64,000 nt of DNA from NCBI GenBank assembly GCA_001769805.1, contig MEPO01000026.1:1-64000 (forward strand), written 5' to 3'. Numbering within the stretch: the first letter of the stretch is position 1; each line of letters begins with the position of its first letter. Both the position numbers and the translations under genes were made by a program. The DNA is from Bdellovibrionales bacterium GWA1_52_35 (GTDB taxonomy: Bacteria; Bdellovibrionota; UBA1018). Shown in pieces: positions 8,316 to 16,399 of this stretch. Below the pieces are notes generated by a model. The model had not been told where the DNA came from. It searched no databases and saw only the letters and a list, made by a program, of their open reading frames with translations.

Positions 8316-8804
8316 ATGAGGAAGTTTTTTAAGCTTGCGTCGCTGACAGTGTTGCTCAGCCTCGTGACGGCAACATTACCGGCAGCATCTTTTGGAATGG
8401 ATCATTCATTGCGTCTCGCGCAGATTTCTGTTTTTCAGAAAGATGGCGACACCTTCTCCGGAATGCTCACCTATAATCCCGGTTTTCACCTTCTGATTCC
8501 CATGCGCGGCGATTTCGGAGCATCCCTGTTCAAATCTGCGGCAGGAACCAAGAGCAAATTCGTTGTCCTGAACGCGAAACTCATGGCGGACCTCAAATTT
8601 TCCGACTCCCTCTCCTGGGAAGTCGGACCTGGCGTACAGCACTGGATTGACAACGGAGACCTGAAGCTTATTGTCGGCACCAACCTCGTTCACCATACGA
8701 AGAGCAGGTTTCTCGGAATCGCTGATCAGCTTTTCGTCGGTTACAACGCAGTCATCATCAAAAATCTTTTAACCCACGAAATCCTTGTTGGATTCGGAAT
8801 TTAA
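8316..8804 (+). CDS. Small outer-membrane barrel-like protein
   Basis: Predicted 162 residues with a signal peptide (KLASLTVLLSLVTATLPAASFG) and an AGGAG ribosome site. The mature protein alternates strands (LTYNPGFHLLIPMRGDFGASLF, AKLMADLKFSDSLSWEVGPGV) and ends LVGFGI, as small outer-membrane barrels do. It looks like a compact porin-like or OmpW/OmpX-size barrel, but no family is recognised. It is the first gene of a four-gene plus-strand run of surface proteins. Confidence 0.5.
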   Translation: MRKFFKLASLTVLLSLVTATLPAASFGMDHSLRLAQISVFQKDGDTFSGMLTYNPGFHLLIPMRGDFGASLFKSAAGTKSKFVVLNAKLMADLKFSDSLSWEVGPGVQHWIDNGDLKLIVGTNLVHHTKSRFLGIADQLFVGYNAVIIKNLLTHEILVGFGI

Positions 8805-8817
8805 GAAGGAGTTCATC

Positions 8818-9549
8818 GTGAAAACGTCATTACTCTATAAAACATTCATTGCTCTCGGCTTGATTGCCGGAGTCACCACCACCACGCTCATGATCTCTTC
8901 CTGCGGCAAAGGCGTTTTGGGAGGAACAACCGCCCAGCTAAGCTTCAACGATGCAACAATTACCGCATCCATGTTTGATCTGCTCAAAACCTTCAAACTG
9001 TTCCCCGAAGCACTCGCCGCTCCAGCCACTCCCGTATACTTCGGCATAAAATTCCTGGCTGCCTATCTGGCTGAAGATGTGGATCCCATCACCCAGAACA
9101 ACGCCGGACAGGTCGCAAAAATTTACGTCAATCCTGAATGCCCGGACAATCCTGGCTGTAGCAGCTCTGAAGCCGTAACTACCTTCTTTGATTTCGCGCG
9201 CACCTCCACGGAAGTGAACGCGGAACTCAACGGACAGAAGCGGATCATCAAACCCGGCACTTACAAATATGTACGCCTGGACTTCTGTATCGGCGGCGGC
9301 ACTCGCAACGTCGCCTTCCGGGAAACGGCTGGAAGCGAACTGGTTTACGCGAACTCAAACAACTGTGGAAGGACCAGCCAACCCATGACCCCTCCCCTGG
9401 CGATCACTGAAGGAGATCAGGTGATCATCAACCTGAATTACACCCTGACCGACCTCGTGGTCGACTCCCCCGGAGGCGACGTCTCTCCGATCAGTGGTAC
9501 GCGTTCAGTCAGCTTCCCTGATTTTATTCCCACTGCAAAGAAGCTCTGA
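8818..9549 (+). CDS. Lipoprotein, unknown function
   Basis: Predicted 243 residues. I use the GTG at 8818, preceded by AAGGAG, rather than the upstream ATG that overlaps the previous gene. The signal ends in a lipobox-like LMISSC with Cys29 as the lipidation site. The mature part has several Cys (PECPDNPGCSS, DFCIGGG, NNCGR) and beta-rich segments such as GTYKYVRLDFCIG, suggesting an Ig-like or carbohydrate-binding fold. It lies 13 bases after the barrel gene, so the two are probably an operon. Function unknown. Confidence 0.6.
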   Translation: MKTSLLYKTFIALGLIAGVTTTTLMISSCGKGVLGGTTAQLSFNDATITASMFDLLKTFKLFPEALAAPATPVYFGIKFLAAYLAEDVDPITQNNAGQVAKIYVNPECPDNPGCSSSEAVTTFFDFARTSTEVNAELNGQKRIIKPGTYKYVRLDFCIGGGTRNVAFRETAGSELVYANSNNCGRTSQPMTPPLAITEGDQVIINLNYTLTDLVVDSPGGDVSPISGTRSVSFPDFIPTAKKL

Positions 9550-9680
9550 GTACCGCCTGCGTCAGGGGAGAGCGATCGGACTACTGCAAATTACAGTTGG
9601 CAGCTACTTTCCCCTCAAACAGTGCTAACATTGAAGTATCTGCGTATCTGCAATTTGAATTATCGGTTTCGAGGGGCAAA

Positions 9681-10331
9681 GTGGACATAGAGAATTATCA
9701 TCGCAACTCTATTAACAACTCAGGCATGAGCCTGATCGAAGTCATGATTGCCGCCGTCATCGGCATGATTGTCCTTTATGGCATTTCAGTGATGATGACT
9801 TTCAATATGAGAACCAGCAAAAGCATCCAACTCTCAATGGACTTCAATCAACTCAGCTCAACTATTCAACAGATCATCAACAATCCGACTGCTTGCAAAG
9901 ACGTCTTCTCGAAATTCAACTTCACTGCCCCTACCGGGGGTTCCCTGCCCAGACCCATCACAGGGGCAGTCCTTTCTCCTCTTGAATTAAATGGTGCAAT
10001 TATCGCAAAAATTAACGCAGATGACGGCGGTTTGAAAGTGACGAAACTCGAGTTTGACAATTTGAAAGATGTCCTTCCTTCCCTGGGCAACAACAATCGT
10101 TATCTTGTGAACCTTCACCTGGAAGCGACCAAGAGTATCGGCGGCAAAGCCGCGGTCGGCGCTCAAAATTCCTGGCAGGATTTCATGATGACCCTGGTTG
10201 TGAACCCCGGTAATCAAATCGTCGAGTGCTATAGCACCAGCACCGCAGAGCAAAACTGCATTGACATGGGAGGGACTTACAGCGCGAGCTCGATTCCCAA
10301 ATGTCGGATGCCGGCGGTGTACCAGCCATGA
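9681..10331 (+). CDS. Type IV pilin-like / pseudopilin protein
   Basis: Predicted 216 residues from a GTG with a GAGGGG ribosome site. It has a prepilin signature: a polar leader (about 15 residues, ending NNSG) then MSLIEVMIAAVIGMIVLYGI, with Glu at +5 of the mature protein, as in prepilin-peptidase substrates. The globular part contains few motifs and has conserved-looking cysteines (TACKDVF, IVECYS, EQNCIDMGG). Minor pilins of type IV pili or type II secretion have this architecture. The stop codon overlaps the ATG of the next gene (ATGA), so the adhesin-like protein downstream is translationally coupled. Confidence 0.65.
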   Translation: MDIENYHRNSINNSGMSLIEVMIAAVIGMIVLYGISVMMTFNMRTSKSIQLSMDFNQLSSTIQQIINNPTACKDVFSKFNFTAPTGGSLPRPITGAVLSPLELNGAIIAKINADDGGLKVTKLEFDNLKDVLPSLGNNNRYLVNLHLEATKSIGGKAAVGAQNSWQDFMMTLVVNPGNQIVECYSTSTAEQNCIDMGGTYSASSIPKCRMPAVYQP

Positions 10332-11407
10332 AAACCACCACTCTTGTGATCTTTGCCCTGAGTCTGCTGAAACCCGTCCATGCGCTCGCGTGGACAGACG
10401 ACCCATTGCCTGCCGATGCAGCGATGCGGGTAACCCATGTTCAAGAACTCCGAACAGCAATCAATGCCAAAAGAAGCGCTTGCCCGCTTCCCCATTTCAA
10501 TTGGACGGACAATAATCTCGGAGCCCCGGGAACACTCATTCGGGCGATACATATTTCTGAGCTCAGAACGGCCATTTCGGACGTTTACCCGAAAGGCGGA
10601 GCAGCAGCACCCAGCTTTTTGGATCCAACGCTCATCCCCTTGCAAACAACCATCAAAGCAGCGCACCTGACCGAACTCCGCAGCACAGTCGATAATGCCC
10701 CTCCCTGCCAGCCTGCCGTCGACTGTGTAGGGGCATGGGGAACCTGTTCGGCAGCCTGTGGCCCCGGAATTATGACTTACACAATAACGACTCCGGCAGC
10801 CTTTGGTGGCGCTGCTTGCCCGTTTGCCAATGGAGCAACTCAGCCCTGTTCTTCAGTCGCCTGCTGTGTTGACTCGGCTTGGAATCCCAGCCCCGCATCA
10901 ACTTGCAGCGGCGTGCTTTTCCTGCAAACCAGCAATTGCGGGAATACCCGCAATGGGATCGGAACCCTGTCGACCGGCGCCTGCTGCGTTGACTCGGTTT
11001 GGAATCCCAGCCCCGCATCAACTTGCAGCGGCGTGCCTTTTCTGCAAACCAGCAATTGCGGGAATACCCGCAATGGGACCGGCACCCTGTCGACCGGCGC
11101 CTGCTGCATGGATTCCAGCTGGACCCCCGCAACCAATGGAACCTGCACGACGTCGACACTTGTTCAGACCAGCAATTGTGGCAGAACCCGGACTGTTCCC
11201 GGTACCAAGGTTTGCCCGAACTTCACCTGCTCCTATGGTGGAACCTACCCTGATCTGGCAAGCTGCCAGAATGCCTGCTACCGACTTTCCCATACTTGCC
11301 TCTCGGGGACCACAACTCAGAATTGCGTCTGCAGAAGAGGCCGGGATTCCATGAACTACATTGGTGGCGTACTTTATTGTTTATACGATGCCGGCACTTG
11401 CAGATAA
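10328..11407 (+). CDS. Secreted Cys-rich repeat protein with TSP1-like domain
   Basis: Predicted 359 residues from the ATG overlapping the previous stop; the signal peptide is MKTTTLVIFALSLLKPVHALA. Three copies of a short motif follow: AMRVTHVQELRTAI (about 32-45), LIRAIHISELRTAI and TIKAAHLTELRSTV. Then a thrombospondin type 1-like stretch (VDCVGAWGTCSAACGPG, about 132-180), then about 40-residue Cys repeats (ACCVDSAWNPSPASTCSGV...NCGNTRNG) in two near-identical copies and one degenerate copy, and a Cys-rich tail. Many disulfides imply extracytoplasmic folding. Adhesion is a reasonable guess because of the coupled pilin-like gene, but is not shown. Confidence 0.6.
   Translation: MKTTTLVIFALSLLKPVHALAWTDDPLPADAAMRVTHVQELRTAINAKRSACPLPHFNWTDNNLGAPGTLIRAIHISELRTAISDVYPKGGAAAPSFLDPTLIPLQTTIKAAHLTELRSTVDNAPPCQPAVDCVGAWGTCSAACGPGIMTYTITTPAAFGGAACPFANGATQPCSSVACCVDSAWNPSPASTCSGVLFLQTSNCGNTRNGIGTLSTGACCVDSVWNPSPASTCSGVPFLQTSNCGNTRNGTGTLSTGACCMDSSWTPATNGTCTTSTLVQTSNCGRTRTVPGTKVCPNFTCSYGGTYPDLASCQNACYRLSHTCLSGTTTQNCVCRRGRDSMNYIGGVLYCLYDAGTCR
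10861..11215 (+). repeat. Tandem 120-bp coding repeats
   Basis: Two copies of exactly 120 bases (10861-10980 and 10981-11100) differ at only a few positions; a third, diverged copy follows from 11101. Each unit encodes one 40-residue Cys repeat of the secreted protein. The frame is preserved, so unit loss or gain would not break the gene. Confidence 0.9.
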
Positions 11408-11418
11408 GCAGGGGTGGC

Positions 11419-11432
11419 TTGATTTGAATCAA
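11419..11432 (+). promoter_or_regulatory. Perfect FNR-type operator upstream of ferredoxin gene
   Basis: TTGATTTGAATCAA is an exact match to the TTGAT-N4-ATCAA consensus of FNR/DNR regulators. Its centre lies 41.5 bases before the A of the ferredoxin ATG, the spacing of a class II activator site if transcription starts at that A. A TACCTT -10-like element (11455-11460) fits that start. The neighbouring Crp/Fnr gene is the natural candidate binder. Confidence 0.65.
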
Positions 11433-11466
11433 GGCATACCGGAACCCGTTCTGCTACCTTGGCTGC

Positions 11467-12294
11467 ATGGTGCGCAAAATTATTCAGATTGATGATCAGA
11501 AATGTGATGGCTGCGGCCTTTGCATTCCCAATTGCCCTGAAGGGGCCATTCAAATCCTGGACGGCAAAGCCCGACTGGTCAGCGACCGGTTTTGTGACGG
11601 CTTGGGTGCCTGTCTCGGGTATTGCCCGCAAGGAGCCATTACCGTTCTCAGGCGAGAAGCGGAAGCTTACGATGAGTCACTCGTCATGGAGCAGATTGTC
11701 CAGCACGGACCAGCGACCATTCACGCGCATTTAAAGCACCTTAAAGAGCACGGCGAAACCGAACTCTTTAATGAAGCAATACTTTTTTTGAAAAAACGCG
11801 GAATCTCCCTGGAACCAAAAGCGCCCGCAGATGCTTGCGCCTGTCCGGGTGCCGAGAGCAAGCAATTCCGAAAGGCCGCGGCTCTCAATTCTTCTTCAGA
11901 AGAGACTCCCTCTGCGCTGACCCATTGGCCTGTGCAAATGCACCTCATCTCGCCTGCGGCGCCCCAGTATTGCGGCAAAGACGTTCTGCTTGCCGCCGAT
12001 TGCGTGGCGTTCTCAGTCGGAGATTTCCACACCCGTCATTTACCAGGCAAAGCCCTCGCCATCGCCTGCCCCAAACTCGACAGCAACCAGGATATTTACG
12101 TTGATAAACTGGTCGCCCTGATCGATCAGGCCCAGATTCGATCACTTCACGTCATGATCATGCAGGTGCCCTGCTGCCGCAGTCTGCTGCAGCTGGCCCT
12201 GGCAGCGGCTGAAAAAGCAAAACGTCGTGTCCCGATCAAGTACAGCGTCGTGAGCCTGCAAGGTGAAATTTTGAAAGCAGAATCGGTTCAGTAG
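11467..12294 (+). CDS. 4Fe-4S ferredoxin-type protein with extra C-terminal domain
   Basis: Predicted 275 residues. The N-terminus has two 4Fe-4S cluster motifs: CDGCGLCIPNCPEGA, then CDGLGACLGYCPQGA, in which one Cys position of the usual CxxCxxC run is replaced. Residues about 140-260 form a second domain with more Cys (ACACPG, YCGKDV, ACPKL, QVPCCRS), resembling iron-sulfur proteins often found beside FNR-type regulators and hybrid-cluster protein genes. No ribosome site precedes the ATG and the predicted transcription start coincides with it, so the mRNA may be leaderless. Likely role: low-potential electron transfer induced under low oxygen or nitrosative stress; the substrate is unknown. 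Confidence 0.65.
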   Translation: MVRKIIQIDDQKCDGCGLCIPNCPEGAIQILDGKARLVSDRFCDGLGACLGYCPQGAITVLRREAEAYDESLVMEQIVQHGPATIHAHLKHLKEHGETELFNEAILFLKKRGISLEPKAPADACACPGAESKQFRKAAALNSSSEETPSALTHWPVQMHLISPAAPQYCGKDVLLAADCVAFSVGDFHTRHLPGKALAIACPKLDSNQDIYVDKLVALIDQAQIRSLHVMIMQVPCCRSLLQLALAAAEKAKRRVPIKYSVVSLQGEILKAESVQ

Positions 12295-12983
12295 AGAGGA
12301 AAGTTCCCGTCGGCCGCAGAACGCAGACGCTCCAGGTCCGGTACCCGCAGGCTGTTTTCACCTTCCTCTTGAATCAGTCCGGCCTCTTTGAGCTGCTTTA
12401 ACGTGCGCGAAAGAGTCTCACTCGTGAGGTTCAGATGACTCGCCACATGTTTCTTCAGACTGGGAAGAACGATTTTATTCCCCTTTTGTCTGGCAGTCTG
12501 TTCCAGTAGGTACGCCGCAATCCGACTAATAGAATCCTTCAGGACGATTCCTTCCATCAAATCGAGGAAAGACCGCACCCACAATCCCATGCCTGTAAGC
12601 AGCTGCAGGCAAAGCCCATGATCACTGCGCAGCGCCGCCAGGAAACCATCCGTCGGCAAGAAAATACACCGGGTGTCTTCCGTCGCCTCAGCAAATGCCG
12701 GACAGGGAAACCCGGCGATCACCGCGATCTCAGCGAAAGTTCTGCCGGGTCCGGCCAGATGGAGAACATGCTCCTTGCCGCTCGAACTCATTTTAAAAAC
12801 CCGCACCAATCCTTCGGAAACAATGAAAATCCCCGGGACCGGGTCTCCTTGCCTGAAGATCGTTGTGCCGCGAACAAAGATTCGCTCTTCGGCGATCTTC
12901 AGCAACGGGCGAAGACTGCGATCCTCAAGGCCTGTGAAAAAAGCACAATTTCTTATTTCTGAAAGAAATCTTGACTGATCCAA
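12288..12983 (-). CDS. Crp/Fnr-family transcription regulator
   Basis: Predicted 231 residues, TTG start with no good ribosome site. Residues 1-120 form a cyclic-nucleotide-binding-like beta barrel (IFRQGDPVPGIFIVSEGLVRVFK); residues about 150-215 form a winged helix-turn-helix with recognition helix LTSETLSRTLKQLKEAG. The E..SR pattern matches that of FNR (ETISR), which reads TTGAT half-sites. It lacks the N-terminal Cys cluster of oxygen-sensing FNR, so it may sense NO or act as a DNR-like protein. It overlaps the ferredoxin gene by 7 bases at the 3' end and follows the secreted-protein gene by 4 bases, suggesting an operon. Confidence 0.75.
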   Translation of the reverse strand: MDQSRFLSEIRNCAFFTGLEDRSLRPLLKIAEERIFVRGTTIFRQGDPVPGIFIVSEGLVRVFKMSSSGKEHVLHLAGPGRTFAEIAVIAGFPCPAFAEATEDTRCIFLPTDGFLAALRSDHGLCLQLLTGMGLWVRSFLDLMEGIVLKDSISRIAAYLLEQTARQKGNKIVLPSLKKHVASHLNLTSETLSRTLKQLKEAGLIQEEGENSLRVPDLERLRSAADGNFPLY

Positions 12984-12987
12984 ACAA

Positions 12988-13458
12988 TCACAGAATCCGT
13001 GCGAGTTGCTGACAGGCCCGTTTAATGCCGCGGGTTTCGTAAAAAATCGTGGTGATAATGCCGGCTTCTTTCACGACGTACACGCTCATGCTTTCGTCAA
13101 CTTCCTGTCCGTTTTCCGAGGGGTACGAGACTCTTGCCCAAAAGCTGTTCTCGTCAGTATTGAATTCTTCGACCCGGCTCAGACTAACATCGGAACTCAA
13201 CATGAAAACAATGGGGAAGCCGGTCGCTGCCCCGTCCTTGGCCTGAAAGGCTCCCTCGAGCCAGACCTTTGAATTGCGCTCATCTGTTTGGGAATAAACC
13301 AGAAGTCTGCAATTTCCGAGATCATCAGAGCCCTGATACAGTTTCGGAGATTCAGCACTCATGAACTTCTTCAGCTCGTCAACTGCAGTCGAGGGTTCGT
13401 TTGCCGCAGACGCGATTCCAGCGAACAGCAGGCCTAAAATCAAAAAAGAAGTTCTCAT
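12988..13458 (-). CDS. Secreted protein of unknown function, upstream of Crp/Fnr gene
   Basis: Predicted 156 residues with signal peptide (MRTSFLILGLLFAGIASAA) and an AAGGAGA ribosome site. The mature protein is beta-rich (GNCRLLVYSQTDERNSKVWLEGAF, IVFMLSSDVSLSRVEEF) with two Cys, one near the start and one near the end. No family is recognised. It precedes the Crp/Fnr gene by four bases, so the two are probably co-transcribed; whether the secreted protein is a target or input of the regulator is unknown. Confidence 0.55.
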   Translation of the reverse strand: MRTSFLILGLLFAGIASAANEPSTAVDELKKFMSAESPKLYQGSDDLGNCRLLVYSQTDERNSKVWLEGAFQAKDGAATGFPIVFMLSSDVSLSRVEEFNTDENSFWARVSYPSENGQEVDESMSVYVVKEAGIITTIFYETRGIKRACQQLARIL

Positions 13459-13530
13459 GTCAACATCTCCTTATGTCCACCTCAGTTGAACCCCTTCGCC
13501 TGTTTTTTGTAAACCTAATTCATAAATATT

Positions 13531-13560
13531 AAGGGGAGATGCCTTGCGACACCTCCCCTT
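13531..13560 (-). terminator. Hairpin terminator after the 13586 gene
   Basis: AAGGGGAG...CTCCCCTT forms an 8-bp GC-rich stem around a loop of about 14 bases, followed on the minus strand by AATATTTA. It lies 26 bases past the stop of the minus-strand gene ending at 13586. Confidence 0.55.
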
Positions 13561-13585
13561 CTAAAATCGACTGTTCCGATTCGCG

Positions 13586-14197
13586 TCAGTTCCGGAAGAA
13601 ACTTTCGCAGCGAACTGGCTTTTCACAATACATCGGATGAACAGCCTTTTGACAGGAGATCCGGACATTTCCCTCTGCCTGGACCGGGGTCATGCCTTCC
13701 GCGCGATAATTTGCGCCCCTCAGACTGTCAGTCAGCATGCAAACAAATTGTTGATTCGGCGCAAACTCCCGGGTGTCATCACATTTCAGACCGAAACCCG
13801 GCGTGCAATAAGTCGGGTGAACCATAGCCTCACAGGATTTTCGCACATTGAATTCCGCGTCCATGCGCGTGCGTCCTGTTGCAAGATAGTTCGCGTGAGT
13901 GAGGCCATCCGTCAACATGCAATGATTGACGATTGGCTGTGGCGGAAGCGGCGCAGGTCCGGGCTGATAACCACCGCGCTCAAGAAATTCCACGCGTTCA
14001 TTCAGCCGAAACATTTCCCGCTGCATCCGGTCCATTTTCTGCTCCACCTGAATCATACGGCGGTCCAAATCGCGATTGTCATTACCTGGATTGGGCCTTC
14101 CATCACCAGGCCGTCCATCCCGAGGATCCGCGAGAACCGCAAGAGGGAGCGCAACCAGCAAAGTGATCAGTGAAACTTTCGAAAAAAGATTTTTCAT
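13586..14197 (-). CDS. Secreted protein with duplicated Cys module
   Basis: Predicted 203 residues, started at the ATG with GAAAGGG ribosome site; signal peptide MKNLFSKVSLITLLVALPLAVLA. Residues 25-42 are Gly/Pro/Arg-rich, 42-75 form a coiled coil (MIQVEQKMDRMQREMFRLNERV), and a Pro-rich linker follows. Then two copies of a 39-residue module occur: CMLTDGLTHANYLATG...CEAMVHPTYC (93-131) and CMLTDSLRGANYRAEG...CQKAVHPMYC (153-191). Each has three Cys. I recognise no family. The coiled coil suggests oligomers displaying the Cys modules. Confidence 0.6.
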   Translation of the reverse strand: MKNLFSKVSLITLLVALPLAVLADPRDGRPGDGRPNPGNDNRDLDRRMIQVEQKMDRMQREMFRLNERVEFLERGGYQPGPAPLPPQPIVNHCMLTDGLTHANYLATGRTRMDAEFNVRKSCEAMVHPTYCTPGFGLKCDDTREFAPNQQFVCMLTDSLRGANYRAEGMTPVQAEGNVRISCQKAVHPMYCEKPVRCESFFRN

Positions 14198-14356
14198 AAA
14201 ATACCCTTTCAAGGCGCAAGCATTGAGCTGCCGCGCTTGGGCCAACGTTTAGCAGCCCTCTCTGGCATAATCAACACATTGCGTTATGATTATTCATAAA
14301 AAACGGTTTGAAAATATTTATAATCGGCTAAGCTCGCGTACGAAGAGGGAAATATC

Positions 14357-16345
14357 ATGCTTCACGAGCTCATCACAATCTGGTTTGGCTGGGTAGAAAA
14401 CTGGGGATATACGGGAGTATTCTTTCTCATGGCCATGGAAAGCTCAATCATTCCTGTGCCATCAGAAGTGGTCATTCCCCCCGCTGCGTTCTGGGCCGCC
14501 CAGGGCAAAATGGATTTCACGGGTGTGATCCTGGCGGGCACGCTCGGCAGCTATTTTGGATCGGCGGTGAGTTACTGGGTTTCGCAGTGGGTAGGCCTCC
14601 CCATTCTGCGACGGTACGGCAAATACGTACTTCTCCCTCCTGACAAGCTTGAACTCGCAGAACGCTGGGTTCAGCGTTTTGGCGTCACCGGCATTTTCAT
14701 CGCTCGCCTTCTCCCTGTCGTACGCCACCTGATTTCGATTCCTGCTGGAATTCTCAAGATGCCCTTCTGGAGTTTCAGTTTGGCGACCACCATCGGTGCT
14801 GGATTGTGGTGCTGGGTCTTGGCGATCTTCGGACGCGAAGTCATCGGGGGAAATCCTGAACTCATGCAGTCGCCCGAGGCAATGGTTGCCGTACTCAAGG
14901 CAAAACTCCATTGGTTTGTGCTGGCGGTTGTTGCGCTGGGCTTGCTCTACGGTTTCATCATCTGGTTCAAGAACCAGAATCAATCTCGTGTGAATGCCGG
15001 AAAATTGCTGGCGCTCTTCTTCTTCACGTCTCTTTTGGGCACGACATTCGTTTCCACCGGCTGCGGTACCGCGACGAAAAAACCAGTTTCCGAAAATCGA
15101 GTCATATTGATCTCGATCGATGGTTTAACTCCTGCGGATTACCTTTCACCTTCCAGTCCGGCCCTGAATCTTCGCGCTCTGGCTCAAAAAGGAGCCCATG
15201 CCGAAGCGGTACTGCCGGCCTACCCCTCAGTCACGTTTCCAAATCATGCGTCCTTGGCAACCGGAGTACGCCCCGCAAAGCATGGAATCCTTTCAAACAC
15301 GATCTTCAACCCTGAAAAGGGACCGACGCAGGACTGGTATTTTGACAGCCGGGCACTTCAGGTGCCGACTCTATGGGAGGGAGCAACCCGACAAGGCTTG
15401 ACCACTGCTTTGATTGCCTGGCCTGTGAGCCTGAATGCGAAGGTGAACTGGTTGGTGCCGGAGGTATTTTCTCCCGACGGCATCGATCACGATAAGAACT
15501 GGCAACATACACTGAAGAATACGGATCCAGCCCTGATGAACGAACTGATCCTCCATTCCTCAGTCAAACATATCAAAAACAACGCAGACTACGACCAGTG
15601 GATGACCGAAGCTGCTCTTCATATTTTGGAAACACATCAGCCTTCGCTCACGCTTCTTCACTACCGCTCATTGGATGCCGCTCAGCATGAGCACGGACGG
15701 GTCGCGCCCGAAGTCAAAGAAGCACTCCGCTTCGTGGATACGCAAATTGGCCGCCTGATCGCAGCGAACGACCTCGAACACACAGCCATTCTCGTCGTTG
15801 GAGATCATGGTTTCGTGGATGTCACCCAGGAACTCAGACTGAATGCACTCTTCCGCTCCAAAGGATGGTTGACTGCCCGGGGCAAAACCATTTCAGCCTG
15901 GAAAGTCATCGCGCACTCCAACGGCGGACAAGCCACTGTTTACTTGCACGGGAGCATGATGAAGAACCTTGAGTTCCGAACGAAAGTCGAGAACCTCTTG
16001 AAGAAAAATGCAGGCGGCCGCTACCGCATCATTGACCGCGCGGAACTGAACGAAAAAGAAGCATTGCCCGAAGCCTTTTGCGCGCTGGACTCATTGAATG
16101 GCTACGGATTCAGTCAGTCTTCGGAAGGTAAGTTCATTACCCAACTGAAAGGCACGAAAGGGGAACACGGTGCACTAGCAGACAATCCTCTCCTTTGGAC
16201 GGGCTTTCTGGCGGCAGGAGCGGGGATTTCATCCGGGGTTAATCTGGGCAAAATCAGCATTCTCGACATTGCACCCACCGCAGCAAAACTTCTGAATGCT
16301 GCGTTGCCAACGGCAGAGGGAAATGCTTTGAATTTGACGCCCTAG
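14357..16345 (+). CDS. DedA-family membrane protein fused to a type I phosphodiesterase
   Basis: Predicted 662 residues. Residues 1-205 are a DedA (VTT-domain) integral membrane protein: MESSIIPVPSEVV near 27-39 and RLLPVVRHLISIPAG near 117-131 are family signatures; relatives flip or transport lipid carriers. Residues about 245-660 are an alkaline-phosphatase-superfamily phosphodiesterase (nucleotide pyrophosphatase type): SIDGL (metal Asp255), SVTFPNHASL (catalytic Thr293), GDHG and GEHGA near the C-terminus. Between them, KLLALFFFTSLLGTTFVSTGCG looks like a lipoprotein signal with Cys236 at the lipobox. The fusion suggests lipid-head-group or polyprenyl-phosphate processing at the membrane. 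No internal stop or frameshift is visible. Confidence 0.75.
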   Translation: MLHELITIWFGWVENWGYTGVFFLMAMESSIIPVPSEVVIPPAAFWAAQGKMDFTGVILAGTLGSYFGSAVSYWVSQWVGLPILRRYGKYVLLPPDKLELAERWVQRFGVTGIFIARLLPVVRHLISIPAGILKMPFWSFSLATTIGAGLWCWVLAIFGREVIGGNPELMQSPEAMVAVLKAKLHWFVLAVVALGLLYGFIIWFKNQNQSRVNAGKLLALFFFTSLLGTTFVSTGCGTATKKPVSENRVILISIDGLTPADYLSPSSPALNLRALAQKGAHAEAVLPAYPSVTFPNHASLATGVRPAKHGILSNTIFNPEKGPTQDWYFDSRALQVPTLWEGATRQGLTTALIAWPVSLNAKVNWLVPEVFSPDGIDHDKNWQHTLKNTDPALMNELILHSSVKHIKNNADYDQWMTEAALHILETHQPSLTLLHYRSLDAAQHEHGRVAPEVKEALRFVDTQIGRLIAANDLEHTAILVVGDHGFVDVTQELRLNALFRSKGWLTARGKTISAWKVIAHSNGGQATVYLHGSMMKNLEFRTKVENLLKKNAGGRYRIIDRAELNEKEALPEAFCALDSLNGYGFSQSSEGKFITQLKGTKGEHGALADNPLLWTGFLAAGAGISSGVNLGKISILDIAPTAAKLLNAALPTAEGNALNLTP

Positions 16346-16399
16346 CTTCAAGGGGGCTACACTTGAACGGGAACTATTTCAATTTCGGAGGACTTAATA

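Noticed and set aside
10861-11215. 120-bp tandem repeats considered as mobile-element or CRISPR repeats
   Set aside because: They preserve the reading frame and encode a protein repeat; no spacers.
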